Origin: Mycobacterium colombiense
GTDB lineage: Bacteria > Actinomycetota > Actinomycetes > Mycobacteriales > Mycobacteriaceae
NCBI RefSeq assembly: GCF_001665835.1
Contig: NZ_LZSX01000035.1
Location: forward strand, 117,735 to 181,734
Direction: 5' to 3'
Length of the DNA: 64,000 nt
Shown: positions 1-9,646 of the stretch, piece after piece
How the letters are laid out: every line of letters begins with the position of its first letter
Numbering within the stretch: the first letter of the stretch is position 1
The notes under the pieces: generated by a model
Database searches by the model: none
What the model was told of the DNA's origin: nothing
What the model saw: the letters and a program-made list of their open reading frames with translations, nothing else
Position numbers and translations under genes: made by a program

Positions 1-120
1 GCCGGCGGCATTGAGAAGTGCCGTCTTACCGATTCCGTTGAGATATACGCGCACCAGGTCCGCTGCGGGGCTTTGAGCATCCAGATCGCCGTCAAATCTG
101 CTCGTGCTGGCGTTCGCCAT
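1..120 (-). CDS. sigB: RNA polymerase sigma factor SigB, N-terminal part
   Basis: Only the first 40 codons are in the window; the rest lies beyond base 1. The peptide contains DLDAQSPAADLVRVYLNGIG followed by KTALLNAAG, which matches mycobacterial SigB (Rv2710), the stress-responsive non-essential primary-like sigma factor, at the start of region 1.2. The ATG at 118-120 is preceded by a good ribosome binding site (GGGAGG). The gene is transcribed away from the DUF3099 gene at 289-705 and has an ECF-type promoter in the gap between them. Truncation is due to the window edge, not to decay. Confidence 0.93.
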   Translation of the reverse strand, partial: MANASTSRFDGDLDAQSPAADLVRVYLNGIGKTALLNAAG

Positions 121-156
121 AGCGACCTCCCGTTCGGCTTTGTTCTGTCATGGAGT

Positions 157-185
157 TCAACGACAGATCAGCTCTGAGAGTTCCC
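157..185 (-). promoter_or_regulatory. ECF-sigma-type promoter of sigB
   Basis: On the minus strand GGGAAC (185-180) is followed after 17 bases by CGTTGA (162-157), about 37 bases before the sigB start codon. This fits the GGAAC / CGTTG consensus used by mycobacterial SigE and SigH, and sigB of M. tuberculosis is known to be transcribed by such ECF sigma factors. Which sigma factor acts here is inference. Confidence 0.75.
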
Positions 186-288
186 AGCGATTCGCCATCT
201 CACACGTCTTGACGTGCAGGAATGTGCCGCAGACCTGAGAATGTCCTGAGAAGTCCGCCCGTGCGGTCACCTTCACCAGAAACGACGG

Positions 289-705
289 CTAGCCGTGATC
301 GATTCCGCCCCCTGCGCCCGGAGGCCACTCCGGCTGCGGGTGCTGCGGGGGCTCGAGCGCACGATGTTCGGCCCGGGGGAAGAGGGGGGTGCGCTGGCGG
401 GCGTTGTCGAACCGGCGCGGCTCGTCGGCGCTGCGCGGCGGCCGGTCATTCGCGATCAGAACGGCCATCCACGGCAACGGGATTGACAGCGCGACGATCG
501 CCAGGGAGATCAGCCCGTTGTGCCACGCGCCGTAGGCGACCGCGGCCAGGATGAGCGCCGGGATCCGGAAAGCCATCAAGGTCAGGTACTTACGGACCCG
601 CGCACGGTGCTGCTCCTCATACGAGGTCGCTGCCGCGGTGATGAGCACTGGGCGGCCTTTGTTGCCGTCAAAGTCATCGAACCCCGGATCGGAGCCGTGC
701 TTCAT
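289..705 (-). CDS. DUF3099 membrane protein (Rv2709 orthologue)
   Basis: A 138-residue protein starting MKHGSDPGFDDFD. After a soluble N-terminus with SYEEQHRARVRKYL it has two adjacent hydrophobic segments (around residues 40-80, including FRIPALILAAVAYGAW and LAIVALSIPLPWMAVLIA), then a charged proline-rich tail. This is the DUF3099 family, conserved next to sigB in mycobacteria; its function is unknown. The ATG at 703-705 is chosen over longer in-frame starts because GTGGAG precedes it and the protein aligns with Rv2709 from here. It lies upstream of sigB on the same strand, but the 168-base gap contains a separate sigB promoter. Confidence 0.85.
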   Translation of the reverse strand: MKHGSDPGFDDFDGNKGRPVLITAAATSYEEQHRARVRKYLTLMAFRIPALILAAVAYGAWHNGLISLAIVALSIPLPWMAVLIANDRPPRSADEPRRFDNARQRTPLFPRAEHRALEPPQHPQPEWPPGAGGGIDHG

Positions 706-781
706 TTCTCCACTGTCCCACAACTGGCGGATTCCGGCTCGGCCGGTTTCCGGGGCTGCCGGGCAGTGCACAATGTCAGGT

Positions 782-1021
782 ATGCAGACCCAAACGATCG
801 AACGCACCGAGACCGACGAACGCGTCGACGACGGGACCGGCAGCGACACCCCGAAGTACTTCCACTACGTCAAAAAGGACAAGATCGCCGAGAGTGCGGT
901 GATGGGCAACCACGTCGTGGCGTTGTGCGGCGAGGTTTTTCCCGTCACCAAGGCGGCCAAGCCGGGCTCACCGGTCTGCCCGGACTGCAAGCAGATCTAC
1001 GACCGGATGAAGAAGGGCTGA
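782..1021 (+). CDS. DUF3039 zinc-ribbon-like protein (Rv2708c orthologue)
   Basis: A 79-residue acidic-then-basic protein starting MQTQTIERTETDERVDDGTG. The conserved core runs TPKYFHYVKKDKIAESAVMG and then HVVALCGEVFPV, ending with PVCPDCKQIYD. One Cys in the first half and the CPDC pair suggest a metal-binding knuckle. DUF3039 is widespread in Actinobacteria and its function is not established. An in-frame ATG nine bases upstream (773) is an alternative start. Its TGA (1019-1021) directly abuts the stop codon of the convergent YihY-family gene. Confidence 0.85.
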   Translation: MQTQTIERTETDERVDDGTGSDTPKYFHYVKKDKIAESAVMGNHVVALCGEVFPVTKAAKPGSPVCPDCKQIYDRMKKG

Positions 1022-2023
1022 TCACCGGGGCGGCTCCGCCGGCGCGACGTCGCGCTGCTGCGTCGCGGGGTTCGCAATCGGGCTGGCGAGGGTCTCCACG
1101 GTCCGCTTCAGGGCGGGCGACCGGGTGAACAGCCATTTGCGCAGCCGGTGGGCGTGCGTCCGGGGTGCGGGGAATTCCTCCTGGATGGCCGCGTTGAGTT
1201 CGGCGCCGAGCATGATCGCGAAGCCGCCGAAGAACGCGAACAACAAGAACGCGATGGGCGTGGAGAGCGCGCCGTAGGTGTAGCCGGTGCTGGTGATCCA
1301 CCCCAGGTAGAACCGCAGGCCGAGCGTGGCGGTGACGAACACCGTGGTCGCCAGCATTGCGCCCAGGATCAGCCGGTGCGACGGCAACGGCTCGGGGAGT
1401 GCGACCCGGTACAGGATCATCACCCCGATCGTCAGACCGACAATCAGCGCCGGGTAGTAGCCGTAGCGCAGCACGTTGGACAGGCCCAGCGGGATGTGTT
1501 CACCCACCTTGCGCGGGCCCATCACCACCAGCGGCGCCGTGGCCACCACGAACACCAGCATCACCACGTAGAGGAACAGGGCGAACAGGCGCTGGCGCAC
1601 CGGGTGGCGCAACGGCGTCTGGTCATGCGCCTCGACCACGGAGTCGACGAACGCCGAGATGGCCGACGACCCCGCCCACAACGAGATGATGAACCCCAGT
1701 GACACCACCTCGCCGCGGGCGTTGTTGGCGATGTCCCGGACGGTCGGCTCGATGATCTCGTTGACCACGCTGCGGGAGAACACGCTGTGTGCGGTCGAGA
1801 TCAGCTGACGCAGGATGCTGGGCAGCATGTCGGGGCCGAACAGCGGCGCCACATAGGCCAACGTGCCCAGCATCCCGAGCAGCAACGGCGGCAGTGACAA
1901 CGCCGACCAGAAACCAGCCTGAGCCGACTCCGAGAAAATCGAGTCGTCCCAACTCTTGGACAGGGTCCTCAGGGTGATTCGCCAAATGTGGTGGCGCGAC
2001 GGTTTCGCGACCTGCTCGCTCAT
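1022..2023 (-). CDS. YihY/UPF0761 family inner-membrane protein (Rv2707 orthologue)
   Basis: A 333-residue polytopic membrane protein. Hydrophobic segments include FWSALSLPPLLLGMLGTLAY, LFALFLYVVMLVFVVATAPL, YYPALIVGLTIGVMILYRVA, LGAMLATTVFVTATLGLRFY and AFLLFAFFGGFAIMLGAELN. The last, ending in GAELNAAIQEEF, is characteristic of the YihY/virulence factor BrkB-like family. That family was once misnamed ribonuclease BN; its real role is unclear. The length is close to the M. tuberculosis Rv2707 protein. The start ATG at 2021-2023 opens MSEQVAKPSRHHIWRITLRT. It converges on the DUF3039 gene with zero spacing. Confidence 0.88.
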   Translation of the reverse strand: MSEQVAKPSRHHIWRITLRTLSKSWDDSIFSESAQAGFWSALSLPPLLLGMLGTLAYVAPLFGPDMLPSILRQLISTAHSVFSRSVVNEIIEPTVRDIANNARGEVVSLGFIISLWAGSSAISAFVDSVVEAHDQTPLRHPVRQRLFALFLYVVMLVFVVATAPLVVMGPRKVGEHIPLGLSNVLRYGYYPALIVGLTIGVMILYRVALPEPLPSHRLILGAMLATTVFVTATLGLRFYLGWITSTGYTYGALSTPIAFLLFAFFGGFAIMLGAELNAAIQEEFPAPRTHAHRLRKWLFTRSPALKRTVETLASPIANPATQQRDVAPAEPPR

Positions 2024-2088
2024 ACCCGTCCAGCATTACCGAAGATCGCTCGCACCGCCCACATTGGCGATGGGCGAGTTCGCTGCGG

Positions 2089-2274
2089 CTAGCTTTCGCT
2101 GAACTCCAGCACGGCGTCCAGCTCGCTCAGCTTCGCCTCGTGCTCGTTGGCGTGATGCTGGCAGAAGAGAAGCTCAAGACCGGAAGGCAGCTTGGCGCGT
2201 ACCCGAGCCGCAGCACCGCAGCGGTCGCAGCGGTCGGCACGGGTCAGTTCTGGACTCGTCAGAGTTGCATTCAT
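2089..2274 (-). CDS. DUF7455-type small zinc-binding protein
   Basis: A 61-residue protein starting MNATLTSPELTRADRCDRCG. It carries CDRCG near residue 16 and LLFCQHHANEHEAKL near residue 40, giving a CxxC...CxHH arrangement expected to bind one zinc ion. Such short actinobacterial proteins are common near sigma factor genes; the function is unknown. The ATG at 2272-2274 is preferred because GGAGAAG lies just upstream; an ATG seven codons earlier has no such site. It is divergent from the DUF952 gene at 2408. Confidence 0.8.
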   Translation of the reverse strand: MNATLTSPELTRADRCDRCGAAARVRAKLPSGLELLFCQHHANEHEAKLSELDAVLEFSES

Positions 2275-2407
2275 GGCTTCTCCGTTCTCGTACATTCACT
2301 TTCTCAGACGTATGGCGTTTTCGCCTTGTTCCCCGATCGTTATCGGGTGTGTCGTTTCTCACGGGCTGGTCAAGTTTGGTTTGGGCGGTCTCTAGGGTGT
2401 CGAAGTT

Positions 2408-2782
2408 GTGACCTTCGTTCCTGACACCCTGGTGCACCTGTGCGGAACCGAGCAGTGGGTGCAGGCCCGCCGACGAGGCGCAATTTACCCGGACGCCGGG
2501 AGCGGTGGCGAGTTCATCCATCTGTCGGCGCCCGAGCAGGTGCACCTGCCGGCCAACCGGCTCTACCGCGGTCGTGACGACCTGGTCCTGTTGCACATCG
2601 ACCCGGCCCGGCTTGCCGCGCCGGTGCGGTGGGAGCCGGGGGTGGCAACCGATCCCGAGTCGATGTTGTTCCCGCATCTGTACGGCCCCCTGCCGGTGGC
2701 CGCTGTGATCCGGGTCACCGCCTACCCGCCGGCCGGCGACGGCTCCTTCGCGCCGATCTCGGGCGACGGGGAGTCGACGTAG
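2408..2782 (+). CDS. DUF952 family protein (Rv2705c orthologue)
   Basis: A 124-residue protein with the DUF952 pattern: VHLCGTEQWVQARRRG near the start, FIHLSAPEQVHLPANRLYRG in the middle and LLHIDPARLAAPVRWE plus FPHLYGPLPVAAV later. The family is structurally related to ADP-ribosyl-transferase-like folds, but no activity is established for it. It begins with a GTG at 2408 without a strong ribosome binding site. Its last 61 bases overlap the 3' end of the convergent RidA-like gene, an unusually long convergent overlap for this window. Confidence 0.8.
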   Translation: MTFVPDTLVHLCGTEQWVQARRRGAIYPDAGSGGEFIHLSAPEQVHLPANRLYRGRDDLVLLHIDPARLAAPVRWEPGVATDPESMLFPHLYGPLPVAAVIRVTAYPPAGDGSFAPISGDGEST

Positions 2783-3144
2783 GCGTCGGCCTCGATCTCC
2801 ACCAGCAACTCGGGCGCGATCAGCGCCGACACCTCGACCATGGTCGCCGCGGGGCGTATCGCACCGAAGACCTGCTCGTGCACGGCTCCCACCTCGCGCC
2901 AGCGCGAGATGTCGGTGACGTAGATGCGGGTGCGCACCACGTCGGTGAGCGCGGCGCCCGCTTGGTGCAAGGCAATCTCGATGCGGCGCAAAGCATCTCG
3001 TGCCTGGGCGGCAATGTCACCGGCGGGCCCGGTGCCGGTCGTCCCGGCCACCGCCACATGCGGACCGACCCGCACCGCGCGCGAGTAGCCGACCGCCAAT
3101 TCGAAGTCGGATTCCGACGAGACGAGGGTGCGGTCCGCTGACAT
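2722..3144 (-). CDS. RidA/YjgF family protein (Rv2704 orthologue)
   Basis: A 140-residue protein. The core contains GYSRAVRVGPHVAVAGTTG, then IAAQARDALRRIEIALHQAG, VVRTRIYVTDISRW and ATMVEVSALIAPELLVEIEA. The conserved R in RTRIYVTD and the ALIAPELLVEIEADA strand are the RidA signature; RidA enzymes deaminate reactive enamine/imine intermediates. The start ATG at 3142-3144 gives MSADRTLVSSES as in M. tuberculosis; a start 18 codons upstream is possible but adds a basic, non-conserved stretch. It lies downstream of sigA on the same strand, with a gap of about 100 bases. Confidence 0.87.
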   Translation of the reverse strand: MSADRTLVSSESDFELAVGYSRAVRVGPHVAVAGTTGTGPAGDIAAQARDALRRIEIALHQAGAALTDVVRTRIYVTDISRWREVGAVHEQVFGAIRPAATMVEVSALIAPELLVEIEADAYVDSPSPEIGAKEPSPAGG

Positions 3145-3244
3145 GGACGTCACCGTACGGCGCCCGCGCGGCGAGCGCAGCCGAATTTCAGCGCCCATCG
3201 AGATGGCGTGTGGGGCAACCTCTTTCGATCGACGGCCGCCTCGG

Positions 3245-4777
<1,533 letters not shown>

Positions 4778-4952
4778 TTACACCCCTTCGTTTGGGCTCA
4801 CCTTCGGTGGGTATTGGGCATGGTTAACCGAAAGTGTCTGCTATGTCGATGTCGGCGTTGGTATCAGCGTGGTAGGTGCACGCTATCGGTTGGGCGTTCG
4901 CCGAGGACCATTGTAACGACAGTGCGCGGTACTACGGCTCTGCCGGGCGAAA

Positions 4953-5762
4953 TCAGTGGGTCACGTCCGAGGTGGCGGCCATGGCCGCGCCGACGATCCC
5001 GGCGGTGTTGAGCAGGGCCGCGGCCACCACCGGGGTGCGGTTGGTCAGCAGCGGCACCCATTTGTCCGCCTTGCGGCTGATCCCGCCGCCCGCGATGAAC
5101 AGATCCGGCCACACCGCGTTCTCGATGCTCACCAGCACTTTGGTCACCTGCCTGGCCCACTTTTCGTAGGACCAGTCGTTCTTCTCCTTCACCGAGGACG
5201 CCGCCCGCTGCTCGGCCTCCTTGCCGCCGACCTCGAGATGGCCCAACTCGGTGTTTGGTATCAGCGTCCCGTTGTGAATCACCGCGGAGCCGATCCCGGT
5301 GCCGAAGGTCAGCAACACCACCAGGCCCGACTGGCCCTTGCCCGCGCCGTAATGCTCCTCGGCCAGCCCGGCCGCGTCGGCGTCGTTGAGAACGGTGACT
5401 TCCTGACCGTTCAGCTCGGCGCTGATGATGTCGCGCGCGTTGGTGCCGATCCACGCCTTGTCCACGTTGGCCGCCGTCTGCACCACGCCGTGGGTGACGA
5501 CTCCGGGATAGGTCACGCCGAGCGGACCGGTCCACTCGAAGGCGTTGACCACCTGGGCGATGATCTTGGCCACCGCCGAGGGCGTCGCGGGCTGTGGGGT
5601 CAGCAGCTTGACCCGCTCGCCGATCAGCTGCCCGGTCTCCATGTCGACGATGCCGCCCTTGATGCCACTGCCGCCGACGTCGACGCCGAATCCGAGACGC
5701 TGCGGCCTGCCGTCGGCGATGGCGGTGCCGGGCGTGTCCGTGGTCGAGTCGGTGCTGGTCAT
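4953..5762 (-). CDS. ppgK: Polyphosphate glucokinase
   Basis: A 269-residue ROK-family kinase (Rv2702 orthologue) that phosphorylates glucose using polyphosphate or ATP. The phosphate-binding motif FGVDVGGSGIKGGIVDMETG lies near residue 26, followed by GVTYPGVV, the catalytic-region NDADAAGLAEEHYGAG, and the second glycine-rich motif LTFGTGIGSAVIHNG. GHLEVGGKEAE occurs where ROK kinases often have a zinc-binding motif, but without the cysteines. The ATG start is preceded by GAGGAG. It lies upstream of sigA on the same strand, with a 175-base gap that must hold the sigA promoter. Confidence 0.94.
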   Translation of the reverse strand: MTSTDSTTDTPGTAIADGRPQRLGFGVDVGGSGIKGGIVDMETGQLIGERVKLLTPQPATPSAVAKIIAQVVNAFEWTGPLGVTYPGVVTHGVVQTAANVDKAWIGTNARDIISAELNGQEVTVLNDADAAGLAEEHYGAGKGQSGLVVLLTFGTGIGSAVIHNGTLIPNTELGHLEVGGKEAEQRAASSVKEKNDWSYEKWARQVTKVLVSIENAVWPDLFIAGGGISRKADKWVPLLTNRTPVVAAALLNTAGIVGAAMAATSDVTH

Positions 5763-5863
5763 CGAATCTCCTCGGCGTGACAGGGCTGTCCGCCCACCTT
5801 AGCGCCGTGGCCATGTCGCCCGTGGCGTCTGCGCGGCCGTCGCGACTGTGATGCGATAGACCG

Positions 5864-6742
5864 GTGACCCCTTCCGATGACGAGCTCGTACGGCTGCGCT
5901 CGGTCGCCGAAACCCTGGCCACGGAGGCCGCCGCGTTCGTGAGGCGTCGGCGGGCAGAGGTTTTCGGCGCCGACGCGGCCGGCTTGCAAACCCCAGACAG
6001 TGGTGCGGTGCGCTCGAAGAGCACCCCGACCGACCCGGTGACCGTGGTCGACACCGAAACGGAGCGGCTGTTGCGCGACCGGCTGGCCGAATTACGGCCA
6101 GGGGAACCAATTCTCGGCGAGGAGGGCGGCGGGCCCGCCGATCCGGCGGGCACACCGGCCGGATCGGTCACCTGGGTGCTCGATCCCATCGACGGCACAG
6201 TGAATTTCGTCTACGGCATCCCCGCCTACGCGGTGTCGGTCGGCGCACAGGTCAACGGCGAGTCGCTGGCCGGGGCGGTCGCCGACGTCGTCGGAAACCG
6301 GGTGTACTCGGCGGCGCTGGGCCTGGGTGCGCATGTCACCGACGACGCGGGGACGCAGCCGTTGCAGAGCTCCGCGGTCGACGATTTGTCAATGGCGTTG
6401 CTGGGCACCGGTTTCGGCTATTCGCGGCAGCGCCGCGCGGCGCAGGCGGCGTTGTTGGCCCGGATGCTGCCGGTGGTCCGCGACGTCCGTCGCATCGGTT
6501 CGGCCGCACTGGATCTGTGCATGGTCGCCTCGGGCCGGCTCGACGCCTACTACGAGCACGGGCTGCAGGTGTGGGATCGCGCCGCCGGTGCGCTGATCGC
6601 CGCCGAGGCCGGGGCCCGGGTGGTGCTGCCCGCGCCCGGCGCGAACGGGGCCGGCCTGGCGCTGGCCGCCGCGCCCGGCATCGCCGACGAGTTGCTGGCC
6701 GTCCTGGAGCGCTTCAACGGCCTGGATCCGATTCTGGATTGA
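5864..6742 (+). CDS. suhB: Inositol-1-monophosphatase family protein SuhB
   Basis: A 292-residue Mg-dependent phosphatase of the IMPase family (Rv2701c orthologue), acting in inositol synthesis for phosphatidylinositol mannosides and mycothiol. Metal-binding signatures are visible: EPILGEEGGG, then WVLDPIDGTVNFVYGIPAYA with the DPIDGT metal site, and the C-terminal VWDRAAGALIAAEAGARV. The protein begins with GTG at 5864 without a clear ribosome binding site. It is divergent from ppgK with about 100 bases between starts, and convergent with cei. Confidence 0.92.
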   Translation: MTPSDDELVRLRSVAETLATEAAAFVRRRRAEVFGADAAGLQTPDSGAVRSKSTPTDPVTVVDTETERLLRDRLAELRPGEPILGEEGGGPADPAGTPAGSVTWVLDPIDGTVNFVYGIPAYAVSVGAQVNGESLAGAVADVVGNRVYSAALGLGAHVTDDAGTQPLQSSAVDDLSMALLGTGFGYSRQRRAAQAALLARMLPVVRDVRRIGSAALDLCMVASGRLDAYYEHGLQVWDRAAGALIAAEAGARVVLPAPGANGAGLALAAAPGIADELLAVLERFNGLDPILD

Positions 6743-6751
6743 CCCGCCGCG

Positions 6752-7402
6752 TCAGCAGCTGCTGGCGTGAATCTTGGCCAGCAGAGTGGGATCTGAGGGC
6801 TCGGTGGCGCCGGGACGCAGGGTGGCGAGCACCGCGTCGATGTCGTCGTTGTGGGCCAACGCGCTGAAGTCGGTGCCCAGGGACAGGTCGACGGAATCGT
6901 CGGCGCGGTTGTCGTTGAACAGCTCGGTGCACGGCGCCACCAGCCACACGGCCGCCGCGGTGGCCTGTCCGGCGGTGCCGAACCGGATTTGACCCTGGCA
7001 GGTGAGTCTGGTGCCCGCATAGAGGGGGTCGTTGGCGGCGGTCGGCTGCGCGAAGCCGAGGTCTTTCATCGCCCCGGCGACATCGCCGGCCTGCCCGCCC
7101 CGGCCGCTGGCGTTGAGGACGCGAACCTTGGTGTCGGCGAGTTTGGCGGGTGTGACGTCCATCATGGCGCTGCGCGACACCTGCTCACCGAGCTGGGCCG
7201 GCGCCGACCCGGCCGCCTCTGGCGGGGGATTGCACACCACGGCCTCGTGCACCTTGGCGGGCCGCGTCAGCGCGATCGTCCAGATCACGCCGGTGGCCAC
7301 CGAGAGAAGCGCCACGACGACGATGGCCGGCCGGGGGTTGCGTCGCCGAAAAGGCCGACCGTGCTTGTCAAAGGCTGTACCCTCGGTGATTTGCGTGACC
7401 AC
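6752..7402 (-). CDS. cei: Envelope integrity protein Cei (LytR C-terminal domain)
   Basis: A 216-residue membrane-anchored protein (Rv2700 orthologue). A cytoplasmic basic N-terminus is followed by one transmembrane helix (PAIVVVALLSVATGVIWTIA, about residues 25-44). The periplasmic LytR_C-like domain starts with TKVRVLNASGRGGQAGDVAG and ends with LLAKIHASSC. Several cysteines (CNPPPE, TCQGQ, PCTEL, SSC) could form disulfides. In M. tuberculosis, loss of Cei weakens the cell envelope. It starts with GTG at 7400-7402 and shares a divergent regulatory region with the DUF4193 gene that contains a CRP-like site. Confidence 0.9.
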   Translation of the reverse strand: MVTQITEGTAFDKHGRPFRRRNPRPAIVVVALLSVATGVIWTIALTRPAKVHEAVVCNPPPEAAGSAPAQLGEQVSRSAMMDVTPAKLADTKVRVLNASGRGGQAGDVAGAMKDLGFAQPTAANDPLYAGTRLTCQGQIRFGTAGQATAAAVWLVAPCTELFNDNRADDSVDLSLGTDFSALAHNDDIDAVLATLRPGATEPSDPTLLAKIHASSC

Positions 7403-7466
7403 AGCTGCACTCTAGCCGCACGCTAAACCCACTGTTCAGACACGAGCGCAAGGGTAAAAATAGGGG

Positions 7467-7482
7467 TGTGATGCAAATCACA
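7467..7482. promoter_or_regulatory. CRP-like binding site
   Basis: TGTGATGCAAATCACA is a perfect TGTGA-N6-TCACA palindrome, and one more base pair extends it on each side. It matches the site of the mycobacterial cAMP receptor protein (Rv3676 family). It sits 65 bases upstream of the cei start and 101 bases upstream of the DUF4193 gene, so it could control either or both. The direction of regulation cannot be read from the sequence. Confidence 0.8.
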
Positions 7483-7583
7483 CCTTAATGGGCCGGGATA
7501 CGGGCACGAATCGTTTGGTGGATGCGTTCGACGCTGGTACAAAGCGATGCTTGGATAACGAGGGCATGTGAGGGGATAGGGCA

Positions 7584-7886
7584 ATGCCTACCGACTATGA
7601 CGCTCCACGGCGTACCGAGACTGACGACGTTTCGGAGGACTCGCTGGAGGAGCTCAAAGCGCGACGGAACGAGGCGGCTTCGGCCGTCGTCGATGTCGAC
7701 GAATCTGAATCCGCTGAGAATTTTGAACTCCCTGGTGCCGACCTGTCTGGTGAAGAACTGTCGGTGCGTGTGATCCCGAAGCAGGCGGACGAGTTCACCT
7801 GCTCGAGCTGCTTTTTGGTGCAACACCGCAGTCGGCTGGCCAGCGAGAAGAACGGCGTGATGATCTGTACCGACTGCGCGGCCTGA
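7584..7886 (+). CDS. DUF4193 family protein (Rv2699c orthologue)
   Basis: A 100-residue acidic protein starting MPTDYDAPRRTETDD, with SLEELKARRNEAASAVVDVD in the middle and a C-terminal zinc-finger-like half, FTCSSCFLVQHRSRLA and ICTDCAA (CxxC...CxxC). DUF4193 is nearly universal in Actinobacteria. The cysteine pairs suggest zinc binding; no function is established. The ATG at 7584 follows GGGGATAGGGCA. It is expressed divergently from cei across a region with a CRP-like palindrome. Confidence 0.9.
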   Translation: MPTDYDAPRRTETDDVSEDSLEELKARRNEAASAVVDVDESESAENFELPGADLSGEELSVRVIPKQADEFTCSSCFLVQHRSRLASEKNGVMICTDCAA

Positions 7887-7895
7887 TAGCTGCCC

Positions 7896-8381
7896 TCACT
7901 GTGTCAGGGCCGACAGCACCCGCTCGGGGTGACGGCAGCTCACCAGCCAGTACGGCGTCGGATCGTCCGGATCGTCGAGTACCGCCAGGATCATCGGCCC
8001 TACCCATGCCCTGTGCAGCACGTACGCCGCTGGGTCGAGTTGGCGCCCCAGGGCTGCGGACTTGGCCGAGGCCGCTATCTCCGCAGACCGGGAGATCACG
8101 GTGACCGGCAGATGCGCCTGGCCGGCCCACAGCTGCACCTCGCCCGGCGCCGCCGGGTCGGCGGTGACCCGGATCTCGATGCGGCCCAGCCACAGCAGCG
8201 CCGCGGCCGCCACCGCGAACAGGGTCGCGTACGGCCACCAGGACGACTGGCGGGTGACCCCCATGTTGAATTCGAAAGCGATGATGCCGGCCAGCGCGAA
8301 GGCCGGTGGCCACCACCACCACGGAACCCACAATCGTTCGCGATACCGCACGTTGTGCGGCGCGACGCGCGTATCGGACAC
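7896..8381 (-). CDS. DUF3093 membrane protein (Rv2698 orthologue)
   Basis: A 161-residue protein starting at GTG 8379-8381 with [20 protein letters not shown]. Two hydrophobic segments follow ([18 protein letters not shown] and [18 protein letters not shown]), then a soluble domain with [20 protein letters not shown] and [17 protein letters not shown], typical of DUF3093. The function is unknown. The upstream reading frame also stays open, but the homologous length and the position back-to-back with dut support this start. Only 25 bases separate it from the divergent dut start. Confidence 0.86.
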   Translation of the reverse strand: MSDTRVAPHNVRYRERLWVPWWWWPPAFALAGIIAFEFNMGVTRQSSWWPYATLFAVAAAALLWLGRIEIRVTADPAAPGEVQLWAGQAHLPVTVISRSAEIAASAKSAALGRQLDPAAYVLHRAWVGPMILAVLDDPDDPTPYWLVSCRHPERVLSALTQ

Positions 8382-8406
8382 GCAGTCAAGGGTAGTCTGT
8401 GGCCCC

Positions 8407-8871
8407 GTGTCGACCAGTCTGGCCATCGTCCGTCTTGACCCCGAGCTTCCGCTGCCCGGCCGCGCCCACGAGGGCGACGCCGGGATCGATCTGTTCAGCG
8501 CCGAAGACGTCAAATTAGAACCCGGGCGGCGCGCCCTGGTGCGGACGGGGGTCGCGGTCGCCATCCCGTTCGGAATGGTCGGCTTGGTGCATCCACGCTC
8601 GGGACTGGCTGCGCGAGTTGGACTTTCGATCGTCAACAGTCCGGGTACCATCGACGCGGGCTATCGCGGCGAGATCAAGGTTGCGCTGATCAACCTGGAC
8701 CCGACCGAGCCGATCGTGGTGCACCGCGGCGATCGCATCGCCCAGTTGTTGGTGCAGCGAGTCGAATTAGTGGAGTTGGTCGAGGTGTCGTCGTTCGACG
8801 AGGCCGGGCTGGCCGAAACATCCCGTGGCGATGGTGGTCACGGTTCCTCCGGCGGACATGCGAGTTTGTGA
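8407..8871 (+). CDS. dut: Deoxyuridine 5'-triphosphate nucleotidohydrolase
   Basis: A 154-residue trimeric dUTPase (Rv2697c orthologue) that hydrolyses dUTP to dUMP, keeping uracil out of DNA and feeding dTMP synthesis. All five motifs are visible: [16 protein letters not shown] (I), [20 protein letters not shown] (II-III start), [18 protein letters not shown] (III), [20 protein letters not shown] (IV) and the flexible C-terminal [15 protein letters not shown] (V). The GTG at 8407 gives [18 protein letters not shown], the conserved N-terminus. Its TGA overlaps the ATG of the next gene by one base, indicating an operon. Confidence 0.96.
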   Translation: MSTSLAIVRLDPELPLPGRAHEGDAGIDLFSAEDVKLEPGRRALVRTGVAVAIPFGMVGLVHPRSGLAARVGLSIVNSPGTIDAGYRGEIKVALINLDPTEPIVVHRGDRIAQLLVQRVELVELVEVSSFDEAGLAETSRGDGGHGSSGGHASL

Positions 8872-9641
8872 TGGCATTCGGTAAACGCACACCCAAAGAC
8901 GACGACGCCTCCGGCGCCGACACCTCGGCGGCCGACGAGGTCGGGGCCCCCGACGCCGACCAGCCGACTCCCGACGAGCTCGAGGGCCCGTTCGACATCG
9001 AGGACTTCGACGACCCCGCGGTCGCGGAGCTGGCGCGGCTCGACCTGGGCTCGGTGCTGATCCCCATGCCGGAGGCCGGCCAGCTGCAGGTCGAGCTGAC
9101 CGAAACCGGTGTGCCGAGCGCGGTCTGGGTCGTCACGCCCAACGGGCGCTTCACCATCGCCGCCTACGCCGCGCCCAAGACCGGCGGCCTGTGGCGCGAG
9201 GTGGCCGGCGAGCTCGCCGAATCACTGCGCAACGACTCGGCCCAGGTCAGCATCAAGGACGGCCCGTGGGGTCGCGAGGTGGTGGGCACCGCGACCGGCG
9301 TGGTGCGCTTCATCGGCGTCGACGGCTACCGCTGGATGATCCGCTGTGTCATCAACGGCCCGCACGAGACGATGGAGGCCCTGGAGCAGGAGGCGCGAGC
9401 GGCCTTGGCGGACACCGTGGTTCGGCGCGGCGACACGCCGCTTCCGGTACGCACACCGCTGACCGTGCAGCTGCCCGAGCCGATGGCGCAGCAGCTGCGC
9501 GAGGCCGCCGCCGCGCAACAGGCCGCACAGCAAGACACTCAACAGGCCGAGGGGCAGCAGGCGCCGACCAACGAACCGGCCGCGCGCCGCAGCGTCGACG
9601 GGTCGGCTATGCAGCAGCTGCGCACCACCACCGGCGGCTGA
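8871..9641 (+). CDS. DUF3710 family protein (Rv2696c orthologue)
   Basis: A 256-residue protein starting [20 protein letters not shown]. After an acidic N-terminus the DUF3710 core contains DLGSVLIPMPEAGQLQVELT, TPNGRFTIAAYAAPKTGGLW and GVDGYRWMIRCVINGPHE. The C-terminus (residues about 205-256) is Gln/Ala-rich low complexity. The function is unknown. Its ATG overlaps the dut stop (TGATG), so it is very likely co-transcribed with dut. Confidence 0.86.
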   Translation: MAFGKRTPKDDDASGADTSAADEVGAPDADQPTPDELEGPFDIEDFDDPAVAELARLDLGSVLIPMPEAGQLQVELTETGVPSAVWVVTPNGRFTIAAYAAPKTGGLWREVAGELAESLRNDSAQVSIKDGPWGREVVGTATGVVRFIGVDGYRWMIRCVINGPHETMEALEQEARAALADTVVRRGDTPLPVRTPLTVQLPEPMAQQLREAAAAQQAAQQDTQQAEGQQAPTNEPAARRSVDGSAMQQLRTTTGG

Positions 9642-9646
9642 GCCGG

